NCBI GenBank assembly: GCA_017883185.1
Contig: JADGOB010000010.1
Location: forward strand, 1 to 55,970
Reading direction: 5' to 3'
From: Acidobacteriota bacterium
GTDB lineage: Bacteria > Acidobacteriota > Vicinamibacteria > Vicinamibacterales > Fen-181
Length of the DNA: 55,970 nucleotides
The notes under the pieces are model-generated. The model was not told where the DNA came from. It worked only from the letters and a program-made list of their open reading frames with translations, and did no database searches. Of this stretch, positions 44,948 to 53,849 are shown piece after piece (positions within the stretch are counted from its first letter, which is position 1; every line of letters begins with the position of its first letter). Position numbers and translations under genes: made by a program.

Positions 44948-45880
44948 GTGAATCGAGCGGCATCCAGACAGCCTCGCGCGTGGGACGTGGTCGGCATCGG
45001 GGCGAACTCGATCGACCTCGTCACCGTCGTCCCGGCGTTTCCGCGGCCGGAAGGCTGGCACTCCAAGATGCGCATCAGTCGCCACCTCTCGTGCTGCGGG
45101 GGACAGGCGGCGACCACGATGGCGGCGTGCGCCCGCTTTGGCCTCAGGTCGTGGTACGTCGGGGCGATCGGCCGGGACGACAACGGGCGGAGGATTCGGG
45201 AGGAACTCCCGCAGTACGGGCTCGATCCCGCCGGGCTCGTCGTGCGCGACGGGCGCAACCAGTTTGCCGTCATCGTCATCGACGAGCAGACGGGCGAGCG
45301 CGCGGTCCTGTGGGATCGTGACGAGGCGTTGCGCCTGCGGGAAGAAGACGTGTCGCTCGACGCCATCGCGTCCGCGCGGGTGCTGCACGTGGACGATGTG
45401 GACCAGGAGGCGGCGATTCGGGCCGCACGCCACGCGCGGGGGTGCGGGATCCCGGTGACCAGCGACCTGGACAGGATGACCGACCGCACCGACGAGCTCG
45501 TGATGGCGGTGACCTGTCCGATTTTCGCCGACGGGCTGCCGGAGCAGTTGACCGGGGAACGCGACCACGAGAGGGCGCTGCGCCGGTTGCGTCGGCGTCA
45601 CGACGGGTGGCTGGTCGTCACGCTTGGCCAGCAGGGCGCCGCTGCCCTCGACGGCGACCGTTTCGTCCTCTCGCCGGGATTCCCGGTCAAGGCGGTGGAC
45701 ACGACAGGGTCGGGCGACGTGTTCCGCGCCGGCTTCATCTACGGCGTGCTGGAGGGATGGGACCTGGACCGCACGCTTCGAATGGCGAACGCGGCCGCGG
45801 GGCTTGCCTGCACGCGGCTCGGGGCGATGGCGGGTATCCCGGCCCTCGACGAAGTGCTGGCGCTCGCCGGCCAGAGCTGA
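44948..45880 (+). CDS. PfkB-family carbohydrate/nucleoside kinase
   Basis: A 310-residue cytoplasmic sugar kinase. The N-terminal GIGANSIDLVTVVPAFP and GGQAATTMAACARFGL segments bind the substrate. The catalytic motif DTTGSGDVFRAGF (about residue 245) contains the base Asp and anion hole, and the ATP site has VTLGQQGA. The substrate is unknown (ribokinase, adenosine or fructose types are all possible). It starts with GTG at 44948. A GAGGG lies 15 bases upstream, which is far, consistent with a leaderless or weakly translated message. Confidence 0.9.
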   Translation: MNRAASRQPRAWDVVGIGANSIDLVTVVPAFPRPEGWHSKMRISRHLSCCGGQAATTMAACARFGLRSWYVGAIGRDDNGRRIREELPQYGLDPAGLVVRDGRNQFAVIVIDEQTGERAVLWDRDEALRLREEDVSLDAIASARVLHVDDVDQEAAIRAARHARGCGIPVTSDLDRMTDRTDELVMAVTCPIFADGLPEQLTGERDHERALRRLRRRHDGWLVVTLGQQGAAALDGDRFVLSPGFPVKAVDTTGSGDVFRAGFIYGVLEGWDLDRTLRMANAAAGLACTRLGAMAGIPALDEVLALAGQS

Positions 45881-46120
45881 CTCCCTCTTCCGCCAAGCCG
45901 GCCCATCGCACAGATCGTCGCACAGGGGATCCCTGGCTTCCGGTGTCCCGTCAGGCCGAGGCCGTCGGTGCCGCATTTCGCCTTTCTTGGAGGATGAAGT
46001 CTACTGACGTTCACACAGAGACAAGGCGAACATGACACCTGTGATAAAGATCGACCTGTCCTGTCGCCCTTTTCCGTTCCGCGCAGTGTTTCCGGGTCTC
46101 CGGCGTCGTGCCAGGCGGTA

Positions 46121-48541
46121 TCAGGGAAGCCTGAGCGCATTCACCGGATCAATCCTCAGAGCACGCCGGGCGGGCAGGTAGCACGCCACCCAACCGAGCA
46201 CGACCAGCAGAACCCACGCGATGAGGACGGCGACGGGACGCAACGGCTCCATCTGGGGCAGCGCGGACCCGACCAATCGCGTGAGTGCCAGCGTTGCGAG
46301 GAGTCCCACAACGCTTCCCGTCATCACCGCCGTGAAGCCGCTGGCGGCGACCAGCCGGAACACCTGCACGGGCCCGGCGCCGAGGCTGATTCGCACTCCG
46401 ATTTCCCGCGTGCGCTGCGCGAAGGTGTACGACACGAGCCCGTAGACGCCGATGCCGCTCAGCAGCGCGGCGACGCCGGCGAACAGGCCGAACAGCAACA
46501 ACAGGAAGCGCGGCCCGCGCGAGGACCGCGCGATCCGTTCGCTCAGGATCTGCGGCGGGCCTGCCCGCAGGTCGGCATCCACCGCACGCATGCGCCCACG
46601 CGCGGCGGTCATGACATCCGCGGAGCCGTCGCCGCGGACGACCAGGAACGCGGCCCACCGCGGGCGTTGGGTGTAGGGCCAGTAAATCTCCGCCTCCGCA
46701 ACCGCTCGCGGCTTGAATTCCTGCAGCACATCGCCGACGACCCCGACGATGCTGAGGACATCGCCCAAGCGGGCAAGCCGGATGCGCGCCCGGAGCGGAT
46801 CGCTCCCGGTAGGCAGATGGCGGCGCACGAAGGTCTCGTTCACGATGGCAACGCCCGGCGCCCCCGCGGTATCGTCGGCCGTGAAGTCGCGGCCGCGCCG
46901 GAGGGGCACCTTCAGCGTGCGGAAATAGCCGGGCGCAACGTTGAAGGAGTTCGCCGTGACCGGCGTCGCGCCGGACGCATGCTCGTCGATGGTGAATTCA
47001 ACCGGCTCGGCTCCTTCTCCAGATAACGGCACGGCCGACGCCGCGCTCGCCGCTCGCACGCCCGGCACCGCGCGGATCTCCTCGAGCAGCCGCGCGTACA
47101 GCGCCGCCACCTGCGGGCCTTGCGGGTACTTGTCCAGCGGCACGGACATCTGGAGCGAGGCGACGCCTGCGGGATCGAAACCGGGACGAAGCGTCAGCTG
47201 ACCGACGAATGTCTGGCCTGCGACGACGGCCCCGGCGAGGAGCATGACGGCGAGCGCCAGCTGCCCGCCGACGAACGCCATGCGCGCGCGAAGCGCCGGG
47301 GCGTTGGCGACGTGGCCCGATTCCTCCTTCAGCGTCTGCGCGGGATCCAGCCGGGCGATGAGCAGCGATGCCGGCACTGCGAGCATGAGTCCCGCGGCGA
47401 GGCACACGCCGAAGGCGAAGGCAAAGACGACCGCGTCGAACTGCAGCGCGTCGATGCGGGGGATCGCCGGGCCGGCGGTGAGCACCAGGTCAACGAGCCA
47501 TCGTGCGCCAATCAGGCCGCAGACACCGCCGATGAGCGACAGGAGCGCGCTTTCGACCATGAGCGCTCGGACGACGGCCAGCTGGCTGCCTCCGAGCGCC
47601 TTCCGGATCGAGAATTCGCGCCGGCGCGCCATCGCGCGCGCGAGTTGCAGCGCCGCCACGTTCGCGCACGCGATCAGGAGGACGAAGCCGACCGCCGCAA
47701 AGAACGCGCGAAGCGTGTCAGCCATCGGGCCGACCTCGTGATCGATCAGCGGCTCGACGGACGCGTCCCACCGACTGTTGGTGTCCGGATACTGCCGGTC
47801 CAGTCGTGCGGCAATCACGCGCATCTCGGCGCCCGCTTCCTTGATCGACACGCCTGCGCGCAGACGGCCGAACACCCGCCGGTTCCGCAGGTCACGCCCG
47901 GTCGCCGCGTCCGGGTCGATCGACGAGAGCGCGAACACCTTCATGTCCTCGAACGACGGGAGCTGGCCGAACTCGCGCGGCAATACGCCGATGATCGTAT
48001 AGGTGGCCTTCTCGCCCCGCTCCAGGACCATCGTCTTGCCGACAACGCCGGCGTCGGAACCGAACCGCTGGCGCCAATAGTCGTGAGCGAGGAGAATCAG
48101 GCGGTTGTGCCCCGGCCTGTCGTCTTCGGACCTGAACAACCGTCCGAGTACCGGCGTGGCCGGCAGCACCTGAAACAGCTCGGGCGTCACGATCGCGCCG
48201 TAGGCGCTTTCCATGTTCGCGCCGTCGTGACGCGTCATCCCCCAGTCGCGCCACCCGGCAAACACCGCAACGGTCTGGCTCTGTCGCTGCCAGTCACGCA
48301 GTTCCTCGAGCGACACGGTGCGGAGCCGGCCGGGCGCATCGCGCCGCACGGCGCCAACCGCCACAAGGCGATCCGAATTGGGGAACGGAAGAGGCCGCAG
48401 GAGCACGGCGTTGACGATCGAGAAGATGGCCGCGGTCGCCCCGACGCCAACGGCGATGGTGAGAACCGCGGCGATACTGAAGCCGGTGCTGGCACGGAGC
48501 GCCCGGGCCGCATAGCGCACATCGCGAAGCAACGCGCTCAT
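46121..48541 (-). CDS. orphan MacB/FtsX-type ABC permease (ADOP family)
   Basis: An 806-residue inner-membrane protein made of two MacB-PCD plus FtsX units: helix 1 at ~20-40, a periplasmic domain to ~250, three helices, then a second set ending in the DPVNALRLP C-terminus. The start LLRDVRYAARALRASTGFSIAAVLTIAVGVGA is given here as LLRDVRYAARAL and later TIAVGVGA, both hallmarks of 'Acidobacterial duplicated orphan permeases'. No ATPase gene is adjacent. The ATG at 48539-48541 has GGAGG eight bases upstream. Upstream to 48634 the frame is open but unconserved. It may export peptides or lipids, but the substrate is unknown. The 45881-46120 stretch behind it carries no supported gene. Confidence 0.92.
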   Translation of the reverse strand: MSALLRDVRYAARALRASTGFSIAAVLTIAVGVGATAAIFSIVNAVLLRPLPFPNSDRLVAVGAVRRDAPGRLRTVSLEELRDWQRQSQTVAVFAGWRDWGMTRHDGANMESAYGAIVTPELFQVLPATPVLGRLFRSEDDRPGHNRLILLAHDYWRQRFGSDAGVVGKTMVLERGEKATYTIIGVLPREFGQLPSFEDMKVFALSSIDPDAATGRDLRNRRVFGRLRAGVSIKEAGAEMRVIAARLDRQYPDTNSRWDASVEPLIDHEVGPMADTLRAFFAAVGFVLLIACANVAALQLARAMARRREFSIRKALGGSQLAVVRALMVESALLSLIGGVCGLIGARWLVDLVLTAGPAIPRIDALQFDAVVFAFAFGVCLAAGLMLAVPASLLIARLDPAQTLKEESGHVANAPALRARMAFVGGQLALAVMLLAGAVVAGQTFVGQLTLRPGFDPAGVASLQMSVPLDKYPQGPQVAALYARLLEEIRAVPGVRAASAASAVPLSGEGAEPVEFTIDEHASGATPVTANSFNVAPGYFRTLKVPLRRGRDFTADDTAGAPGVAIVNETFVRRHLPTGSDPLRARIRLARLGDVLSIVGVVGDVLQEFKPRAVAEAEIYWPYTQRPRWAAFLVVRGDGSADVMTAARGRMRAVDADLRAGPPQILSERIARSSRGPRFLLLLFGLFAGVAALLSGIGVYGLVSYTFAQRTREIGVRISLGAGPVQVFRLVAASGFTAVMTGSVVGLLATLALTRLVGSALPQMEPLRPVAVLIAWVLLVVLGWVACYLPARRALRIDPVNALRLP

Positions 48542-48945
48542 TCTGTGTCCTCCAGTGGAGTGAGAAGCGAGGCTGACCGCTAATCCAAGATGCGTGCCAC
48601 TGCATCTGGGAGACACACGACGAAAGGCCGGCATTTTTCCCGAGGGAATGACTGAGACGTAGCGGGCGTTTGGCCGGTTGTGGGACGGCCAGTGTCACGC
48701 CCGGACAGTGTGAAATGCGGTGGTGCCAGTCGTAGGGGCACGGCACGGCGTGCGGGAGCGTCGTCGTCTCTCAGGGCGATTCCGCTCGACGTGTGGCATC
48801 GGAAGCTCTTCCCATGCCGATGGACTGAAATCGTAATCGGACTGGTTCCTGTCTTCAGAGCCACTCGCGTGGACGGGCACAGCACGCTCGAAGAGAACCC
48901 GCGTGCGCGTCGCGGGCGAGACCGCCGAACCGCAGGTGGGCCTGT
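48542..48945. other. 404-base intergenic region with no supported gene
   Basis: It lies between the permease start and the kinase stop, both on the minus strand. It must contain the permease promoter, but I could not choose -35/-10 boxes with confidence. ORFs here have no recognisable domain, no ribosome binding site and irregular codon use, and I see no repeat copy in it. Confidence 0.5.
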
Positions 48946-51552
48946 TCAGCGCGTCGTCGGACTGCAACGCGCGAGATCGGTTTCCACGCGCGCCACTGTC
49001 CCCGCGCTGCCGCGGGCCAGGCCTCGCTTGGCGAGATCGCGGAACACCGTGAGACTTCGCGCCAGGAACGGTATGGCCTCTCGGCACGCGCCCGCCATCT
49101 TCCCCTGCTTGTCCAACTCGGCGTACCCCACCCCGATTGTCGCGAGGGAATCGGCGAGCGCCTGCTCCATCTGCGTGTCCGTGGGATTGCCCTTGGTGAG
49201 GCGTTCCAGGAGTCCCAGGGCCTGGCGGTGACGCGCGAGGGCTTGCGCCGCGTCACCCAGCTCCCAGAACAGTAAGCCGGTTCGGGTCAGCGTGGCCGAC
49301 AGGGCGAACCTCGCGCGCGTGTCGTTCGGATCCGCTCGCACCAGCTCCTCTCGGATCGCGCGCGCTCGCTCATACTGCTCCAAAGCGACACGGCGATCGC
49401 CGCTCCTCCAGAGAATGAAGGCGATATCGCTCACATCGATGGCCACATCCGATTGAGCTTCCGAGTTGTGCGGTTCGGTCGAGAGTCTGGCCTCGTCAAC
49501 CGAGAGTGCTTGCCGGTAGGCCTCGAGACCTTCCGGGTAGCGCTTCAGCCTGGCCTCGATCGCCCCCAGGCGTTTGTTGGCGAGGGCCAGCGACCGCTGA
49601 AGCTCGCCGGACTGGGGCGCACGCTGAGCCGCCTGGCGGAAGAGGGGCAGCGCCCGCTGTCGCAGACCCAGCACCCGTGGCCAGTCCTCGAGCGTCGCCA
49701 GCGTGTCGCCCATGCCCTGGTAGCTGGCAGCGAGCGCCACCTGGAGCTGTGCGTCACCCGGTCGTGACGCGAGCAACCGCTCGTGAATGGCGACGGCCTT
49801 CTGGAAATGCTCGAGGCTCGCCTTGCCCTCGCCCATCCGATCGAGCAGGGCCCCAACCGGCACGTGGGCCCGTGCTACCGCGCCGAGCGCGCTGGGGTCG
49901 GAGGGCATGAGAGTCGCGATGTGCTCACAAAGCGCGAGCGACTTGCGGTAGCTGTCAAGCGAGGCCGTCGCGAGGCCGAGGTTGGCCCTGCCGACGCCGC
50001 CTTGCACCTCACCCATGCGCGCGTAGGCCTCGGCAAGCTCTCGCTGAAGCGAGACGTCGCTCCCTGCCTCTGCCGCCAGGCCGTCCAGATACGACAGGGC
50101 CCGACGGACGAGCAGTTCGCGTGCGGCGGTCGATCCGGGCAGCGGGGCGATGGCATCGTGCAGCTCGAAGATCACCGATTTCGCCAGGCTGCGCACGTCG
50201 CTGAAGCGCCGCTCCGCGCGCGCCCGCTCGATGCGTGCCGCCCGCGCTTCCCACAAGGTGGCGCCGGCGCCGGCGATCATCGTCACCAACAGGGCCGCGG
50301 AGGCGGCGAGGCCGGCAGGGTGACGCCGGATGAACTTACCCGCGCGGTAGCGCCATGAATCCGGAGCCGCCTCGACCGGGTCGCCCCTGAGGTACCGCCG
50401 CACATCGTCGGCCAACCGCTCGACCGACGCGTAGCGGCGTTCCGGTTCCTTCCTGAGCGCCTTGATCGTGATGAGGTCGAGATCGCCCGCAAGCTCGCGC
50501 CGCGACGCGGTCGAGAGTGCCGGGGACGGCACGCTCCCCGCCGGCTCACTGTCCGCTCCGCCGTCAGCCCTGCCGGCTGCCACGGCGTCGCTGGGTTTCG
50601 CGGGGATCTCCTCGCACACCGCACGCACGATCTCGACGTCGGTTGTCGGCGTCCGCCGATACGGGGACCGGTCCGTCAGGAGTCGGTAGAGCAGCACCCC
50701 GAGCGAATAGACGTCACTGGCGACGGTGACAGGCTCACCGCGCACCTGCTCCGGGCTCGCGCTCTCCGGCGTCAGGGCCCGGAACTCGGTCTGGGTCCTC
50801 TGCGCATCGGCCACCAGGGGATCGAGCAGCTTGGCGATGCCAAAGTCGAGCAGTTTCGGTACGCCCTCCGGGGTCACGAGGATGTTGCCCGGCTTGATGT
50901 CTCGATGTACGACGAGACGCTGGTGCGAGTACTGCACCGCGTCGCAGACGGTGCAGAACAACTCGAGGCGATGCCGGGTGGAGAGCCGGTGCCCGCGAGC
51001 GTAGGCGTCGATCTTGACGCCTTCGACGTACTCCATCACGACGAAAGGCGTTCCAAAGTCATCCCGACCCGCGTCGAGCAGGCGCGCAATGTTCGGGTGT
51101 TCGAGGGAGGCCAGGATGCGCCGCTCCGCATCGAAGCGCTCAGCGAGGGCCGGATGGACGCCGCCGCCCAGCACCTTGATGGCCACCTGCTTGCGGAACG
51201 TCTCGTCGTCTCGCTCGGCGAGGTACACGACGCCCATGCCCCCACGGCCGAGTTCGCCGGTGATGCGATACGAACCGAGGCGCCGGCCGATCATGGGGGG
51301 GAGGGCTCGCGATGCGGTGGCGCTGACGATGGCGTCAGCCGCCCCTGCTGTGGCCATGGCGGGAGCCTCGATGAACGCGCCTGCGCGGTCGTGCGACGCG
51401 ATCAGGGTTTCCAACTCGTGTCGAAGGTCGGCGTCGTGGCCGCAACGATCGTCGAGCCAGGCCGGCAGCGCCTCGCGACCGACCTCGAGGGCCGCGTCGA
51501 ACAGGTCCTTGATGCGCAGCCAGCGCGCGTCGCTCATCGGCACTTCAGCCAT
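48946..51552 (-). CDS. membrane Ser/Thr protein kinase with C-terminal TPR region
   Basis: An 868-residue kinase. A ~90-residue N-terminal helical region is followed by the catalytic domain (about 95-350): GRGGMGVVYLAE (P-loop), QVAIKVL (Lys), VVHRDIKPGNIL (catalytic Asp), DFGIAK (Mg), and ASPEQ. One helix near residue 435-455 (ASAALLVTMIAGAGATLW) crosses the membrane. The last ~400 residues form TPR-like repeats. The start ATG at 51550-51552 stands six bases after an in-frame GTG that directly follows the sigma-factor stop codon; AGGTG precedes it. It is cotranscribed with the ECF sigma gene, so it probably acts in the same signalling route. Confidence 0.92.
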   Translation of the reverse strand: MAEVPMSDARWLRIKDLFDAALEVGREALPAWLDDRCGHDADLRHELETLIASHDRAGAFIEAPAMATAGAADAIVSATASRALPPMIGRRLGSYRITGELGRGGMGVVYLAERDDETFRKQVAIKVLGGGVHPALAERFDAERRILASLEHPNIARLLDAGRDDFGTPFVVMEYVEGVKIDAYARGHRLSTRHRLELFCTVCDAVQYSHQRLVVHRDIKPGNILVTPEGVPKLLDFGIAKLLDPLVADAQRTQTEFRALTPESASPEQVRGEPVTVASDVYSLGVLLYRLLTDRSPYRRTPTTDVEIVRAVCEEIPAKPSDAVAAGRADGGADSEPAGSVPSPALSTASRRELAGDLDLITIKALRKEPERRYASVERLADDVRRYLRGDPVEAAPDSWRYRAGKFIRRHPAGLAASAALLVTMIAGAGATLWEARAARIERARAERRFSDVRSLAKSVIFELHDAIAPLPGSTAARELLVRRALSYLDGLAAEAGSDVSLQRELAEAYARMGEVQGGVGRANLGLATASLDSYRKSLALCEHIATLMPSDPSALGAVARAHVPVGALLDRMGEGKASLEHFQKAVAIHERLLASRPGDAQLQVALAASYQGMGDTLATLEDWPRVLGLRQRALPLFRQAAQRAPQSGELQRSLALANKRLGAIEARLKRYPEGLEAYRQALSVDEARLSTEPHNSEAQSDVAIDVSDIAFILWRSGDRRVALEQYERARAIREELVRADPNDTRARFALSATLTRTGLLFWELGDAAQALARHRQALGLLERLTKGNPTDTQMEQALADSLATIGVGYAELDKQGKMAGACREAIPFLARSLTVFRDLAKRGLARGSAGTVARVETDLARCSPTTR

Positions 51553-51558
51553 CGTCAC

Positions 51559-52188
51559 CTACGACGCCTTGCCGTCCGTCAGAGCAGGGCCGTCCAGGGA
51601 CGTGGGTCGGCCCTCGAGTTCCCGATACAGCCACGCCCTGGCGAGCGTCCATTCCCGCTTCACGGTGCTCGGAGACGTGCCCATGACGTTGGCCGTCTCC
51701 TCGACGGTCAGCCCACCGAAGAACCGCAACTCGACAATCCGCGCCTGTCCCGGATCAAAGGTCTCCAATTTCTCTAACGCGCGGTCCAGGTCAATCGCGT
51801 CCGCCGGGTGGACATCCGCCTCGGCCGCAGCGGGCTCGACGGCATCGAGCGCGACGCGTGGCGCCGACGCGCCCCGCTTCGATCGACCCCGGGCGCGCGC
51901 GTGATCGACCAGAATTCGGCGCATGGCCTGGGCCGCGAGGCCGAAGAACTGCGCGCGACTCTGCCAGTCGACGCGGCGCTGATCCACCAGCTTGACGTAG
52001 GCCTCGTGTACGAGCGCCGTGCTTTCGAGCGTGTGGTCCGGCCGCTCGTGGCTCAGGTACCTGGACGCGATGCGGTGCAGTTCCTGATAGACGAGCGGCA
52101 TCAATCGCTCGAGTGCCTCCCGATCGCCTCCACGCCAACGCCGGAGCAAATCGGTGACGTCGGATGGCGGTCCCAGATTGTCGGGCAT
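51559..52188 (-). CDS. ECF-type RNA polymerase sigma factor (TIGR02999-like)
   Basis: A 209-residue sigma factor. Region 2 has YQELHRIASRYLSHERPDHTL and LVHEAYVKLVD. Region 4 has the helix-turn-helix FGGLTVEETANVMGTSPSTVKREWTLARAWL. The DWQSRAQFFGLAAQAMRRILVDHARAR segment is typical of the subfamily that travels with Ser/Thr kinases, in place of an anti-sigma factor. The kinase gene follows after six to seven bases, so the pair likely forms one regulatory unit. The regulon cannot be read from this window. Confidence 0.92.
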   Translation of the reverse strand: MPDNLGPPSDVTDLLRRWRGGDREALERLMPLVYQELHRIASRYLSHERPDHTLESTALVHEAYVKLVDQRRVDWQSRAQFFGLAAQAMRRILVDHARARGRSKRGASAPRVALDAVEPAAAEADVHPADAIDLDRALEKLETFDPGQARIVELRFFGGLTVEETANVMGTSPSTVKREWTLARAWLYRELEGRPTSLDGPALTDGKAS

Positions 52189-52390
52189 GTGCAGCAGAAT
52201 AGCGAATTCCGAGAAAGACCGTCAAATCGCCGGACTCCCGCCTCTCTGACCCTGTTTCCTCGCGGTTGCCGCGTTAGGTAATGAGGCTACCCAAAACCAA
52301 ACGACGGCTTGCCCCACCGAGCGCCCGGCCCTCCCGGTGTCCGTGCCTGGCGTTCGCGCAGCCGGAGTGGGCACCACCAGGAGACCGATT

Positions 52391-52732
52391 ATGACGTTGA
52401 GAAAGATCGTCTCGACGACGTTGATGGCATCCCTGCTGCTTGCCGCCGCGCCGATCACCGCGCGTGCGGCGGACGGCCCGACACCCGCACCGAGCCTGCG
52501 CGCCTCCATGGACCGTGCCGTGGCTGACGCCGTTGCGGCTCAGAAGGCCAATCCGGCCGCAAAGGCCGTGCGGAGACAGGCGAGCGCGGCGACAGGCGCG
52601 CGGATGACGGGCGGCGGCGGCGGCGGCGGGAAGGGAATGATGGTGATGATGATCCTCGGCACCGCGGCCGGCCTGGCTGGCACGTACTTCGTGGTCAAGG
52701 AAATGCGCAAACAGTCCAATCCGGGTCAGTGA
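52391..52732 (+). CDS. small exported/membrane protein, Gly-rich
   Basis: A 113-residue protein with signal peptide (MTLRKIVSTTLMASLLLAAAP, cleavage after ARA near residue 24), an Ala-rich middle, a run of seven glycines and a C-terminal transmembrane helix (MMVMMILGTAAGLAGTYFVV). AGGAG stands before the ATG at 52391. I do not recognise the family. It resembles small phage-shock or stress-type membrane proteins only in layout. It diverges from the ECF sigma gene and is a possible target of it, although no promoter motif was identified. Confidence 0.65.
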   Translation: MTLRKIVSTTLMASLLLAAAPITARAADGPTPAPSLRASMDRAVADAVAAQKANPAAKAVRRQASAATGARMTGGGGGGGKGMMVMMILGTAAGLAGTYFVVKEMRKQSNPGQ

Positions 52733-52793
52733 AGTGGAGGACTGATCACCAGCACGTAGACTTCGCGCGCGTTGTTTAGGAGTTCTCGAACCG

Positions 52794-52841
52794 ACGTGGG
52801 GTCTGGAATCTGTCTTAGGCGCGGCCACTTTGTGGCCGCGC
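52794..52841 (+). repeat. family 2 repeat, right-arm fragment D, with GC hairpin
   Basis: GTGGGGTCTGGAATCTGTCT, then TAGGCGCGG, matches the right end of the 67-bp element. A perfect 10-bp stem, GCGCGGCCAC with GTGGCCGCGC around TTT, follows (52819-52841). The left arm is degenerate or lost. It lies 61 bases behind the small exported-protein gene in the same orientation and overlaps the 3' end of the convergent amidohydrolase gene, whose last codons and stop it encodes. Confidence 0.7.
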
Positions 52842-53849
52842 GTGCACACCGGCCGACGCCTCCAGATCCCGGATGCCGAGCAACGTCGCCGCGTTACCAC
52901 CGAGAATGCCGGCCTTGGCGGTATCGTCGATCTCGAGTGAGCGGATGCTCTCGAGCATGAGCGGAATGCTGCCAATCTGATGCGGGTAGTCGCTGCCGGC
53001 CAGGATATGGTCCGCACCGGCAAAGGCGATCGCCATCTTCTGGGCGTCGGGGTCGAAGTTCACCGTGTCGAAGTAGAACGCCTTGAGATACTCGCTTGGC
53101 GGCCTTGTGATGTGCTCGCGGCATTCGCGGAACGCCCGGAACCCGCGGTCGAGCCGCTCGGCCAGATACGGAATCGCGCCACCGAGGTGACCGAGCACCC
53201 ATCTGATGCGCGGGAACCGCTCGGGCACACCGGCAAACACCAGATGCGCCGCCGCCAGCGTCGTATCCATGAGGAATCCGACCAGCGGCATCAGCCAGAA
53301 TTCCGTCATCGCCTCCACACTGATCGGGTGATTCGGGTGGATGAAGAAGACGGCTCCCATGTCGTTGGCGACCTCGTACAGCGGCCAGAACCGGCGGTCG
53401 GCTAGCGGCACGCCATTCACGTTACTGAACAGCATCGCACCGGGCAACCCCAGCTTCTTCATGGCCCGCTCCAGCTCCTTCGCCGACGCGAGTGGATCGT
53501 TGAGCGGCAGCGTGGCGAGCGCCGAGAATCGGCCGGCCGGTCGCGCCACCGCCTGCGCAAACTCGTCGTTCACGAGTCGCGCCAATTCGACGGCCCGCTC
53601 CGGCGTCTCCACGTGCGTCCCCGGCGTCGTCAGGGTCACGACCTGGCGATCGACACCGTGCTCGGCCAGCACCTGCTCGCGGTACTCGATGTCGCGATGC
53701 CCGGGCACGACGACGTTGTAGTCGCCGGGATAGTACAGGAGCGGGTTGCCCTCCTTGTCGATGCCGACGGTCACGCTGGTGCCTCCCGATCGCAGCGCAT
53801 CAAGGTAGGCTGGGGGGTAATAGTGGTTGTGGAAATCGATCACCGGCAT
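52815..53849 (-). CDS. amidohydrolase, ACMSD-like (metal-dependent hydrolase/decarboxylase)
   Basis: A 344-residue cytoplasmic TIM-barrel enzyme of the aminocarboxymuconate-semialdehyde decarboxylase family. Metal ligands are the HxH of DFHNHYYPP at the N-terminus, His in FFIHPNHP, and Asp in DHILAGSDYPHQIG. It may cleave a C-C or C-N bond of an aromatic breakdown product, but the substrate is unknown. The ATG at 53847-53849 has AGGAGG eight bases upstream. It overlaps the end of the permease gene by ten bases, so the two are coupled. Its last ~8 codons and TAA stop are made by a family 2 repeat. Confidence 0.88.
   Translation of the reverse strand: MPVIDFHNHYYPPAYLDALRSGGTSVTVGIDKEGNPLLYYPGDYNVVVPGHRDIEYREQVLAEHGVDRQVVTLTTPGTHVETPERAVELARLVNDEFAQAVARPAGRFSALATLPLNDPLASAKELERAMKKLGLPGAMLFSNVNGVPLADRRFWPLYEVANDMGAVFFIHPNHPISVEAMTEFWLMPLVGFLMDTTLAAAHLVFAGVPERFPRIRWVLGHLGGAIPYLAERLDRGFRAFRECREHITRPPSEYLKAFYFDTVNFDPDAQKMAIAFAGADHILAGSDYPHQIGSIPLMLESIRSLEIDDTAKAGILGGNAATLLGIRDLEASAGVHARPQSGRA

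Noticed and set aside
45986-46035. A 13-codon ORF with a good Shine-Dalgarno site behind the PfkB gene
   Set aside because: GGAGG before ATG is suggestive, but the peptide is too short to support, and the surrounding bases show no conserved feature.
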